Positions 1-11,300 of a stretch of DNA of 64,000 bases are shown here, piece by piece. A program made the position numbers and the translations under genes. The DNA is from Escallonia rubra (Eukaryota; Streptophyta; Magnoliopsida; Escalloniales; Escalloniaceae). Location: positions 1 through 64,000 of the forward strand of contig JAVXUO010001346.1 in NCBI GenBank assembly GCA_033065855.1. The letters are read 5' to 3'. Numbering within the stretch: the first letter of the stretch is position 1; every line of letters begins with the position of its first letter. The notes under the pieces are model-generated. The model saw nothing but the letters and a program-made list of their open reading frames with translations. It did not search any database and had not been told where the DNA came from.

Positions 1-1328
1 TATTTAGAAACGATTGATTGTCGTTATATATGTGTAGGTGGACTTGCATATGGACGCCAAAATGGCCATGACGGAAATTGGAGGAAAAAAATAGGACGCG
101 ATGTGCAAATATAACACCGAGTGATCAAATCCTTGAGACATCAAGCCGGTGTCTAAGAACGCAAATGCTGATGCAAAATAATGTCCTTGTGTGTAAGATG
201 AGTGTTTCGATGGTGTTTTCAATTCAGTTTTTAGGTTGAGAAGCCATGAAAAGAAACGGATGCAGGCATATGGTCACATACTTCAGCATGTACTAAACAT
301 TGTAACTCGAGTTTCTTTGGTAGAATTGCACCAGCTTACAATAATTAAATGAAAAAAGGTGCCTCTTCTATTATTTGTTTTAGCAGTATGCCCTTGTCTA
401 TACTTTCAGGTTGTACCAAGTGTACCTGAACGGAGAAGCATTGTGACTCGACAATGGGTGGCCTCTGCTACACTGAACAAAACTAAAAAAAATCCTGTGT
501 TCTCCTGCACTACTAATCATAAGACGGAGAACAATAAGATGGCGTTACAACTCTTCAGACGCATTTTTTTCCTGCTGTTATAGCAAGTTTCCATAGGAAC
601 CGATACCATATTACCATAAAAGAATTGCCTAACCTACATTCTACACGTCAGGAAAAAAAAAAAAATCCTGGATGCCTTACCATCATTAGTGCATCCGTAT
701 TACTTGGATATAGTGTCAAATATTTGTAACGTGTGAAGCATATGAGTGTGCATTTGTTACGGAATGATGTGTGAATACGTGGGCGTGTTCCTGTGCGTGG
801 GTTATCAGCTGTTTAATCTCATAGCCTTATCATATGCATGGTCCTGAAGCCGACTGCCAGATCTTTTCTTCTTTCACTTCATGATCTACTGGAATTTTTG
901 TGATTAATTAAATGGCACAATAGCGAAGACCGTTATATTAATAGTTGTAATAGCTTTATGTCTTCTTCCATTCGATTGAAGTGTGTTTTTTCTTGGGCTA
1001 GAATAGAGCGTGATTTTAGTCATGCTTGAAGCACGGCAATCTCATGTATGATGGTACCAAAGATATGGTAGATGAAGTACATAGGCCAATATAGCTGTTC
1101 ACTTGTAATGAAGTAACAGTGTGAGGCAAACCAATAAGGAAGCGAATAAGAAGTTAATTAACCGTGAATACCTTTGAACACCTGAGATAATTATTTATAA
1201 TTTACTCATTGCATGGATATCACAGATCAAACAAAGATATGCATCCATTTTGTGGCGAGTAAGCCCCTTTTAGTTCAGGCCTTGGAGCCAAGACCCATTA
1301 TTAGGAGCTGGTGAGGCCCTTCTAGTAT
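1..1328. other. Intergenic DNA, no supported gene
   Basis: AT-rich sequence with short A and T runs. The only open frames are under 75 codons and resemble no protein I recognise. The right end may hold the 3' untranslated region of the minus-strand germin-like gene that ends at 1329. Confidence 0.6.
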
Positions 1329-1955
1329 CTAGTTCAGGCCGTTTGAGCCAGCAAGTCCATTCTTGATTTTCTGAATGGTGGCTATGTCGGTTTGGAAGGA
1401 TTTTCCCAAGACAATATCAGGAACGCTGGTAATGAAGATGGTCTCAGGAAGAGTAACACGTCCAAAGTTTGCACTGCCAAATGCCGACAGTGCAGTGGCC
1501 GGTTTCTTGGGGTCACTGTTGTACTGGTAGTGAACAAGCCCCTTAGGAAACAAAAACATATCGCCCTTTTCGAGAGTCTTAGCGAAGAGCTTGAAATCGG
1601 TGTCAACAAGGAAGATGTCAAGCCTGCCTGAGAGGAGGAGCAAGATCTCGGATCCACGAGGGTGGGAGTGCGGTGAGTTGACAGAGCGAGGAGGGAACTG
1701 CAAAAAGGCATAAGAAACACTCTGGCCGTTGAGAGCTGGATATTCAAACATGCTCACTATAGTAAGCGTAAAATTTGGTGGCGTGGGTCCTCCAATGAGA
1801 CCTCGCAGGCCAGTGTAGGTGAAGTAGTCGGCGGTTACATTGGTCGCATCTGGTGGCACAACGTAATCAACAAGGATGTCTGGATCCGCGGCTGCAATGT
1901 AGAGGCTAGCCAACACAACTGCTAGCATATTCAAGAAGGCGTTCTTGGGGGCCAT
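1329..1955 (-). CDS. GLP: Germin-like protein (cupin), single exon, 208 aa
   Basis: An intact one-exon gene for a secreted cupin of the germin-like family. Known members are glycosylated apoplastic metal-binding proteins, some with superoxide dismutase activity; the activity of this one is inferred only by family. A hydrophobic signal peptide covers about residues 1-23, ending in an Ala run before DPDI. The first cupin motif carries H96, H98 and E103 (PHSHPRGSE) and the second carries H142 (GDMFLFPKGLVHYQYN), so the usual three His plus one Glu metal ligands are all present. Potential N-glycosylation sites are N39 (NVT) and N61 (NFT). The protein contains no cysteine, so it lacks the N-terminal disulphide of classical germins. 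The length is normal for the family. The ATG at 1953-1955 is the first in frame, and a TATA-like box lies about 110 bp upstream. Confidence 0.95.
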   Translation of the reverse strand: MAPKNAFLNMLAVVLASLYIAAADPDILVDYVVPPDATNVTADYFTYTGLRGLIGGPTPPNFTLTIVSMFEYPALNGQSVSYAFLQFPPRSVNSPHSHPRGSEILLLLSGRLDIFLVDTDFKLFAKTLEKGDMFLFPKGLVHYQYNSDPKKPATALSAFGSANFGRVTLPETIFITSVPDIVLGKSFQTDIATIQKIKNGLAGSNGLN

Positions 1956-2060
1956 AATGGAACTTAGGGGTGAACAGCTGCAGTTTGATACTATATGGAA
2001 AGGATTTGATGGTCTGTTCGAATATGGAGAGTGGGATGGATGTCTCCTTGGCTTGAGTCC

Positions 2061-2070
2061 CTTATATAAT
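2061..2070 (-). promoter_or_regulatory. Putative TATA box of the germin-like gene
   Basis: Read on the minus strand this is ATTATATAAG, about 110 bp upstream of the germin-like ATG. That position would give a 5' untranslated region of roughly 75-85 nt. The assignment rests on motif and position only. Confidence 0.5.
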
Positions 2071-3697
2071 ACTCCGTAGTGTGTAAGCTTGCAAGGTATT
2101 TCAGCAGTGTTTTGTGGAAAGAGACAGCAGTCGTGGCCGCCTTGGCCTCCTGCTTTCCGTTCGAATAATTGAGCAACGTTTCATTTGGCCGCCACCGAGC
2201 TTCAGTACCACACAAACCAAACTCTACTCGAACCTTCAGTGGTGATTTCTGTGGCTGGCTTGATTCCGTCCATTTGACCGCCACCGTAAGCTAGGGACTG
2301 GAGGTAAGGGACAGAAGAAATGCCTCCGGAGGGCCACCCTGCCTTCCGTAAGCGAATTGAGTAAGGTTTCAAACGTGCCATCTAGCCTTCAGACTTCAGT
2401 AAACCACAGGAAAGCTTAACTCAGCAAAACTATTTCTCTCTCGTCTCTACCTTCTCTCTACTCTCTCTCTCTCGGAACATGTCATTCGGCAAATACCAAG
2501 TCAAACACATGTGCAGCAAAATCAAATTGAAACTCTGATAGACTAGTTTAAATTGAAAAATTTTGGCTGCTACCCCGGTTGGAGGAATCTTCCTCCTACT
2601 CCTTATATAGCGACAATCAATTGTTACTAAACGCAACAACTACGAAGCAATATATTAAAGAAAAAAGAAACGAGAAATTTAAATAAAAAATAAACCAAAC
2701 GCACAACACAAGAATTATGAAGTTCACCAATATGGCTACATCCCCGGAGTATAACCAGATTTTGATTTCACTATTCAGCAGCGTTATAACCAAAATCTTA
2801 ACCCCCACTCTATGTTGTGGTTTTCTCTCTTGACCCAAAACAATATAAGACCATGTATATTTATTTAGAGCTAAGAGGTGATCTTTCTCTAAATAACAAA
2901 CGTGGGACAAAACAGTTATATACTTGGGCTAAGTTGTGACCTTCTTTCAATAAGTAACGTGGGACAACCTCACAAAAACTTGCTTTTGGGTCACTACCTC
3001 ATTGTAACAATGTTTCTAGATTGAAATCAGGCTCCACATACAACAATCTCCCACTTGAAGACTGATACAACTCCAATGCTGAAACTCCACACAAATGTTG
3101 GTGATACTCATCCAAGAAGCATCAACGGAGACTAATCAAAGTTGAGCATAGGCTCAACTTTTGCGTGTCTAATGTTTATCTTCTAGTGTCTAATGAACTC
3201 CAGCAAGATGCGCCAGAATGCACTATGTTTTTCAATGAGTATGTACGTATGAATTCATTAAGTATCGTCTAGCTGATTACATATTCTATTTTCGATCCAT
3301 TAAAATTTTTTAATGTTCTAATGTTTCAGTATCGTGGCTTAGATACGATTTCTGCATCAAGTGTTTGGTTGACCCTCTTGATCGTGACCGTTCTTTTGTT
3401 TCTTTGGATATTACATGCTTCTGTACATCGTATCTATACACACACAGTTGTATGATTCCTCATGTTATCTAATAGATCTGCTGAACATAAAAAGCCCCGA
3501 TCATTCTGTTGACATTCCGGCTGTGACCATTGCTTATTTTCATACCTAGTGCTACTGGTATATGCCTACCAATATGATCCAAAGTCAAGTTTACAACGCA
3601 ATCACATCATCATTGCTTGAGAGAACGCTACCTGGGCAGCTCCAGCTTGCTATTTAATCAGCGTCGTATTGACACAAGGGAAACAAGATATTTCAGA
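2071..3697. other. Intergenic DNA upstream of the receptor-kinase pseudogene
   Basis: AT-rich DNA without a supported gene. A CT-rich run sits near 2433-2475. Two short related phrases, AAACGTGGGACAA near 2898 and GTAACGTGGGACAAC near 2955, hint at an old repeat. No element ends could be defined. Confidence 0.5.
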
Positions 3698-5992
3698 ATG
3701 AACTCCAAGAGTATTGTCTCGTTTTGTGCCCACTTTTTGTTTACCTTGCTAACCACATTGTTGCTAATCCATAATGGAACCCTTGCACTTGGAACATCAG
3801 GTAGTGGTTCCTTTGGTGGAAATGAAACTGACCACTCTCTCGCTGCTGGCCTTCAAGTCAATGATATCGGATGACCCTCAAGGCGTCCTTGATTCGTGGA
3901 ACACTTCGTTCCACTTTTGCCAGTGGGAAGGTGTTACATGCGGCCACCAGCACAGAAGAGTCACCGTCTTAGACCTCCGACTCAAAACCTTGACGGGTTC
4001 TATTTCCCCTTACATAGGAAACCTGAGCTTCCTTCAGAGGATCAGTCTGTCTCACAATTTTCTTCAAGGTGAAATCCCTCAAGAAATTGATCGTCTTTTC
4101 AGGCTCCAAGTTCTGGACTAGATAAATAAATAACACTCTTGAAGGTGAAATTCCAAAAAACCTATCCCATTGCTCCAACTTCATTTACCTTGGCCTGGCT
4201 TTCAACAAGCTAGTGGGGAAGATTCCCCTTGAACTGACCTACTTGTCAAAGCTCGAAATGCTTATTATTCACTATAACAATCTGACACAGGGCATCCCAC
4301 CTTCCATTGGGAACTTGACATCCCTCCTGGGTTTGTCAGCAGCTTACAATTCCTTCGAGGGACAATTACCAGATACATTGGGTCAATGTAAAAGCTTATA
4401 TTTCCTAGGACTTGGGGCGAACCAACTATCAGGTGTGATCCCTTCTTCCATCTTCAATCTTTCCTTACTTACAATGTTGGGTCTAAGTGGAAATCAGTTT
4501 CAAGGAATTCTTCCATCAGACATAGGCTTCACTCTTCAATTCCTAGTTTACAGGTTCTTGATGTATGGGGAAACCGGTTAAGTGGACCTATTCCTCTTTC
4601 AATTGCCAATGCTTCACAACTCTCTAGATTGGTGATAGATTCCAATAATTTTACTGGTCAGGTATCCGTAAATTTCCGTAACCTAGAGCAACTTTCTTAT
4701 GTAGAACTCGGAGACAATAGTTTGGGAACTGGGAAATATGGTGACCTGAGTTTTCTGAGTTCCTTGGCTAATTGTAGCAGTTTGCCAATATTGGAGCAAT
4801 CAATCAATAACTTTGGAGGACCGTTGCCCAATTTTGTTGCCAACCTCTCTAGTCAACTCACCAGTTATAAAATAGCAGAAAATCAAGTTTCTGGAAGCAT
4901 CCCCTTGGGCATAGCTAATCTTGCTGGCTTGACTATTTTAGCAATGGATGGTAACCATCTCACAGGTCGTATTCCCCTTAAAATTGGTAATCTTCACAGG
5001 TTGCAAAGAGTTGCTCTTAATTACAATTTACAACCAACTCGAAGGAGATATTCCACACTCTCTAGGAAACCTTTTTCCTTTTTGAACGAACTTCACTTGG
5101 AAAATAATACGTTAGAGGGAACCATTCCACCTAGTCTTGGGAACTGTAAATTATTGGTGCTGTTAAACCTGTCTCATAATAACCTCAATGGAACTATCCC
5201 CAGCCAACTTTTTGGTGCTTCGGCTCTTTCAAATTCCCTAAATCTAGCTCCAAGCCGTTTGTCTGGATCCTTACCCTCAGAGATTGGCCATCTGATAACG
5301 TTAGGAGAACTTGATGTATCTAATAACGAGCTGTCTGGTGTAATTCCAAGTAGTCTTGGTAGCTGCACTGGCCTCGAATGGCTGAATATGGGAGGGAACT
5401 TCTATCAGGGTTCCATTCTTTCATCGCTGAGTTCTTTGAAAGGAGTGCAAAATCTTGATCTTTCTCGTAACGACTTATCCGGGGACATCCCAGATTTTTT
5501 TGGAAAAGCCTTCGTTGAAGCTTCTAAACCTAAGCTTTAATGACTTTGAGGGTGAGGTACCAACCAAAGGAATTTTTAAAAATGCAAGTGTTGTATCACT
5601 AGTAGGGAATGCTAAGCTTTGCGGGGACATATCTGAACTTCGGCTTCCAAGATGCAAGATTAATGAGTCAAATAAGAAAAATGTATGTAACGCGCATTCT
5701 ATTAATCTCCATATTGTCGCCCTTGCTGGGAGTCGACATTGTTTCATTATTCTTATTCTTTTGCCTCAAAAAGAGAAGAAAGGTGCAGTCATCAGAACCA
5801 GTGTTGAAGGAATCATTCTTGAAGGTGTCTTACGAGGGACTCTTGAAAGCAACTGACGGTTGCCGATGGTCCAGAGAAATGAAGGCAAGCTCAAACATCC
5901 CACATAAAGAAGATGATTGGGTTGTGGGTGTTGTGAAAACTGAAAAACCATGTTCCTTTTTCCAGTTCAGTGTATCATTTTTATGGGGATAA
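3698..5992 (+). pseudogene. LRR receptor-like kinase pseudogene (subfamily XII, EFR/Xa21-like), kinase domain lost
   Basis: The reading starts with a signal peptide (MNSKSIVSFCAHFLF, from 3698). It continues with an LRR N-terminal cap with the LLAFKS and CQWEGVTC signatures (about 3840-3945), then some twenty plant-type LRRs of the LxxNxLxGxIP kind to about 5540. A juxtamembrane LRR-to-membrane linker (KGIFKNAS, NAKLCGD), a transmembrane helix and a KKRRK stop-transfer follow to about 5785. The remnant ends just after SYEGLLKATDG near 5855, where a functional homologue would enter the kinase domain. The frame is broken near 3840, by a stop at 4119-4121 followed by a frame change, near 4545, near 5500 and near 5690. 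Intact members are plasma-membrane immune or developmental receptors. This copy cannot encode one: the kinase is absent and what follows is unrelated DNA. It could only give short LRR fragments. Confidence 0.92.
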
Positions 5993-6143
5993 CTATGAAA
6001 CTCAAACTCACTTTCCTCATCTGGTTTGTAGCGTTAGTGTCCTTATTATTATCGTTCAATCTACACCCCATCTTTGTCGATATGCACCGGTTCATGGTCT
6101 CAATGCAGATAGAGTCCTCAATGTGAACCAGAGATAACAAATA

Positions 6144-6185
6144 GACTGTGGACTGTGGACTGTGGACTGTGGACTGTGGACTGTG
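6144..6185. repeat. Heptanucleotide tandem repeat (GACTGTG)6
   Basis: Six perfect head-to-tail copies of GACTGTG lie about 160 bp beyond the pseudogene. The purity suggests recent slippage. Confidence 0.95.
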
Positions 6186-6649
6186 GGAGAAAGAAGATGG
6201 GAAGGAAGAGAGCGGTTTTTGGAGTGCAGTGGGGAGGAAGAAGATGGATGGGAAGAGAGACCGAAATTTCAAGATGAGTTTAACAGTAATATTCCGTTAA
6301 TTCTCTCCAGCTAAATCACGTGCAAGGAATATGACGGCCGATTTATTGGACTAATAAGACGCTACCCCGTAGAGGGGTAGCAGGATAAGGCTGCATCCTG
6401 GTCAGCAGCAAATTTTTTGTCAAAAGTATACCTCTCTCATGTCGGTCTACGTCTTATTTTGTACTCCAATTGAAAGGCATATTACAACTTTTCAAATATC
6501 CACCTCTTTCCATTATAATGAAGCGGACAGCGTAATCCCCTGTTGCGCTGTCCATCTGCAACGTCCAACCGGTCCAAAATAAATAAAAGAATCTCATCTA
6601 CCTGTCCTGACCCCAGACTAGCACTCTTCGCCCCCGCCCCCACCTCCGC

Positions 6650-7081
6650 ATGGCGAGCCTCTTGAGAGCCCTAACGGGCTCCGCCCAGCCCACCGACGAC
6701 TACGACGGCGTGGACTTCTGGTCCAACCCCGAGCGCACCGGCTGGCTCACCAAGCAAGGCGAGTACATCAAGACCTGGCGCCGGCGCTGGTTCGTGCTCA
6801 AACAGGGCAAGCTCTTCTGGTTCAAGGAGTCCACCATCACGCGCGCCTCCCGCCCGCGCGGCGTCGTCCCCGTTGCCTCCTGCCTCACCGTGAAGGGCGC
6901 CGAGGATGTGCTGAACAAGCAGTTCGCCTTCGAGCTCTCCACGCGCTCCGAGACCATGTACTTCATCGCCGATTCGGAGAAGGAGAAGGAGGACTGGATC
7001 AACTCGATCGGGCGGTCGATTGTCCAGCACTCGCGCTCCGTCACCGTTAACGAAGTCGTTGACTACGACAGCAAGCAGTGA
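6650..7081 (+). CDS. PH1: Pleckstrin homology domain-containing protein 1, 143 aa
   Basis: An intact single-exon gene for a small protein made almost wholly of one PH domain (about residues 30-124). It matches the plant PH1 family in length and layout. Visible hallmarks are the first strand GWLTKQGEYI (31-40), the basic phosphoinositide-binding loop KTWRRRWFVLKQGK (41-54) and the C-terminal helix with W116. Arabidopsis PH1 binds phosphoinositides at endosomal membranes, and by family this one should be a peripheral membrane adaptor. The coding region is much more GC-rich than its flanks, as in many plant single-exon genes. The ATG at 6650 is chosen because it gives the family-typical start MASLLRALTG. 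The frame ends with a TGA at 7079-7081. No intron is needed. Confidence 0.95.
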   Translation: MASLLRALTGSAQPTDDYDGVDFWSNPERTGWLTKQGEYIKTWRRRWFVLKQGKLFWFKESTITRASRPRGVVPVASCLTVKGAEDVLNKQFAFELSTRSETMYFIADSEKEKEDWINSIGRSIVQHSRSVTVNEVVDYDSKQ

Positions 7082-10000
7082 ACCGGTTTGGCCGGGGATC
7101 GGTGTGGAATTTGCTCGGTTAGGTATGCTCTTCGTCGGTGATTTTGATGAAATTTCTATGTGTTTGTGTGGAATGTGTATATATCAATTGAAGATCAAAT
7201 CTCTTTTTTGATCGTTGTAAGTGTTACTTTGTGCTGTTAATCAGATCTTGAACGCTAAAAGAAATTTACTTTTTGTTTTGACCTTATTTTTGGGATGATT
7301 TATTACTGAATTGGAGGTGTTCTCGTTGAGCTACGAAGCTTTCTGAATCGGCTATTTGTTTCTAGTTCTAGTGGAATTGTTGGCTTCCAAGAAAGAGTAG
7401 ATGTGTATTGTACTATTGTGGTTTTTACACATGTACCGTTCATTTAAACTAATTGTAGATTGTTAGTCATATTAAGTGGTGTGTCCTGAGCCGCTTTATT
7501 GTGGAAGGCCCGAATATACATGATGATGCCCAACTTGACGCAAAAGCTTAAGAGAAAATAGTGTGGGCGCGTGAGATATTGAAAGGCTTTAAACCGTGTG
7601 ATAAATTGTAAAGGCACTTACGCGGTGCTGTTAAGAGTGTGTTTTGTGAGTTGATATAATGTGATAGCCTGATAGGTATTACTAAATGAGTTCCTCTTCT
7701 ACTTTGTTTGCTTATTTTGTTTTCGGGGTTATACAAAACTCCACTGTGCTGAATCTCTCTGGTGCTACATTTGGTATTGAAATCTTACAAGGGAGATCCT
7801 AGGGTGTTTGATTGATATATTTTTGAAGAATTACAACCAAGAGTGTGATCTTGGGGCATTGACCCGTTGGATGAAAAGTCATCAGAGTTATTTTTGGAAC
7901 TAGGAAAAGAGATCCGGTTACCAAAGGTCTGTGACAGTACTGTGGTACGTCAAGAAAATTGTTTTAAGCACCAGGATTTTGTTTGCTAAGGAGGCCTGAC
8001 GAAAAGAGGAAAGCTGAAGCCAGGTTTTGACAAATACCAGTAGGTATTTACTAAATAAATCTTTTACTAGGGATTGAAGTCATGGAATAGTTTGAGAATG
8101 AAAAAATGTTTAAAAAGATGGCAATTTTGTATTTTGTGGCTTATATGAACTTTCCCCTGCGGTAATTCTCAGGTCTTACATAGTTGTGTACTGTGTACTA
8201 AACATTTAGAGCTAGTTTGATTGAAGCGTTATTTACCGCTATCTGCCTATCTGGACCAGAGGTCCAGAACAGAGTGGTTAAGATGAGGAGACGTCAAAAT
8301 GTGAATGTATTTTTCCTTGTTATTTTGGGGGCTTTGCCGCGTTTGAGTTTAAATGCAAAAATTTAAGCTTTTATGCATGCACTGATATTGTGGCAAATTT
8401 ATGGATGACTTTCCTTTTTGAAACCCACAAATCTGCCTGTGTAATTTTTGAAACAATCAAGAGCACTTTCTCATGCCAAAGAAGGGAGATTGAATACTAA
8501 TCTTTAACTCCTCAGCACATGCCGTAACCTTTGTCGGTTGGGAAGTTATGGCATTTGGTAAATTTGCTTTTTGAAGTAGTCCTACTTCGGCATCTGGAGA
8601 TGAGAATCACCATATGACTAGGCAGGAACTGTGCACTGTCATAATCTGTCACGCTCTGCAGTTTTCACTCTTGATATTTCCTATCGGTTTTAGATCATTG
8701 TTTTATGTTGAATTAAGAAACTCTTGGACATAGAAATATATAGTCAAGACCCAAATGATTAAAAGAGGCCTCAATGGCATAGGCGGATGATTGCTAAGAT
8801 CGACGTGTTTAAGTAAGATTAAAGCCTTGTCTAATATATAAAAGCAACGAACGATTATATGAGATACACAAAGATGTGGAATATCTATTGGTGCATTGAC
8901 AGAGATGAAATGTCTCTGAACAATGACGTTCCAGTTTGAGCTTTTCTTTCTCTTTGTGGAAAAACCCTGGTTAGAGATAACGTAGGAGTGTTATTGCTCT
9001 ATTAGCTGACTCCATTATTGAGAGAAAAGATATCTATAACAACATACGGAGTATTAATTATGAGCATCTGTGACTCGTGTCTCTATAGTGCTTTAGTGTT
9101 TATTCCTGCATTTTAATTTCATAACTACCTTTTTATATTCCCAAAAGTTACATTATGAGAGGGATAGAGACATTTACTTAAGAGAGAAATTATCATCATG
9201 TCGATGTTATTATGCTAAACTAGCTCTTGCGGCAGAAGTGGGATGCTAAATTATCAGTAAGAGAAGTTGCAGTTTTGAAGGCAGTCTTCTGGTTAAAACC
9301 TAGATATTAAGACTTCGTAAAAATAGCTTAGTTAGAAGTTCACCATTAACCTTTGATGAACTTTACCTTATTTTCTTAGGCTTGATAATATCATGCCGAC
9401 TATCTAAGTAGAATCACCGAGGAGTGAATGGCTGAGACACTTGATAACCCACTCGTGACAATTGCTATTTTGGTGGCCGATAACTCTAGGGAAGCTGTGG
9501 GTTATAGGGATCTCAGTAAAGATTAGATCCAGGATCTTTATTGTGGGACAATACTCCGTCGGGCACTGTATGATATAGAATTGGATAGAAAAGTCCCTTT
9601 TCATCTGGAGCTTCGAAAACATAATTTCTATTTTCCTTTGTGTGCGTCCCTGTTTCTCTGATCTTTTCCTTTGTTGAGTTGGCTACATTTGGAGATTAAA
9701 TCGTGATGAACAACACAAGCAAATCCGTTCATCACATGTATGAAAGGATTATGTATAGTACCGACGATATTCCCGACCATTTTTATTCTAGCCGAGTTGT
9801 AACTGGAGTTATTAAGCTTACAGAGAACTGACCAGTTGTCTTCTGTGGCGTCCAAACGACCGTAGATGGGTTGTTGACACATGCAATGTGTTCAACCCTA
9901 TGGTCCCCTAATCCAGGCATGGAAATATAATCGAAGCGGTATGAAGTTGTGCCAATATTACAGAGCTTAGATGAGTTCTTTATCCATAGGAATGGGGTTC

Positions 10001-11300
10001 AATGCATTAATCCCCTTCTTCTCTCATGCTTTGTTTCAATTGAACTGAAAGTATCTGCACCACTGGAGGAAGCGGTCCAGAATCCGTTACGGTCTATACA
10101 AAATTTGATTTATCAGTGTATGCATTTGGACTTTTAGACTGTTCTGAGCAGTTTGCTCGAGGGGGAAAACTTCAGATTTACAACCAAATCCTATGCTTTC
10201 TCCCGCGGAAGTTTTGAACGTTCCTCGGGAGAATAAGTTTTTGCCCTGGACGCAGCACTATATACCCGTAAAGAAAACTGCCAGCCTATCTGGGCCTTGA
10301 AAAAGCATTTCCTATAGCTTTTCGTCAGTCTCTGTTATTATTTTTTCCTTGCAAATCAAGCATCCAAGGAAGTTACTGCCTATTGAAGCTCGAGGGAGTA
10401 CTGGAGTGTAAGGAAGTTACTGGGCTCGGGCTCTCCTTTTAAGTGCAGATATCGTCTGCAATCTCACTGGAGGTGGTAGATATAAAGTCGCAACAGCCAA
10501 AGGTATATGATTAATTGAAGTTTTTTACGTAGAAGCAATCAAATTTATCTTAACCGCCTCGACATGAATTTCTTCTCTCTTTTTATCAGGCCTCCACTAA
10601 TTTCACACGCATATGTATACAGAACCCTAATTGCACAAGTTAAACGCTAACATTACACAATAGAACTTGTGGAATTGATAGGCAACAGCAACAAGTAATG
10701 TGTGTTGTGTGCGTGTTTGTGTGTGAAATGAGGGAGGGAGAGTGAATAATAGAAATGGGGCCATCGAAATTGCTCCACATAACAGCGAAGTCAAGTTTAA
10801 TGGAAGATCATTATGCCTCGTTATCAGCATATACATCGCTTCCGCCATCGGTCCCTTTTATCACTAAACTACTTCGTAGATTTTTGTATTGTTTACTCAC
10901 ATTCGATGGATAATCCTCGCCAAAAGTACAAGTACTAACGAAGTTCAAACTTAGCGACAATTTTTTTGTAAAATAAAATAAGGTTCATCGGCTAAAGCAA
11001 TATCGAGCTCAAAATGCTAAATCTATATCAAATATATGCTTTTGTAGTTACCCCAGGCTAACTTACAAGGAACAAAAATCGAAAAAAACCTTCCGCTTGT
11101 GCTACTTAATGGGTTACATCTTTGCTTGTCCACAAAAGAAGTTACAACCGAGGGGAAAAGCCAATTGAAGGCAGTCTTCTGCTTAAAAGCCGACTCGGCC
11201 AACTTGGGATTTATAATTCAACACTAACTACATTACATTTCGTCACAGAGAATGAGATTGTTGATGCTCCAGCTGACATTCTTTTTCTGGATCATTAATA
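7082..11300. other. Long intergenic region between PH1 and anthranilate synthase
   Basis: The first few hundred bases should include the PH1 3' untranslated region. The rest is AT-rich with no recognisable gene. On the minus strand 9404-9882 is nearly open as two successive frames of 84 and 72 codons, but I recognise no family and a frame change separates them. The phrase GAAGGCAGTCTTCTGGTTAAAA near 9277 recurs with slight change near 11167, which may mark a short dispersed repeat. Confidence 0.5.

Noticed and set aside
6671-7044. Minus-strand frames of 114 and 119 codons over the PH1 gene
   Set aside because: They are mirror frames of a GC-rich coding exon; the plus strand encodes a full PH domain.
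9404-9882. Two adjacent minus-strand frames as a possible gene
   Set aside because: They are in different frames, have no splice signals that join them convincingly, and match no family I know.
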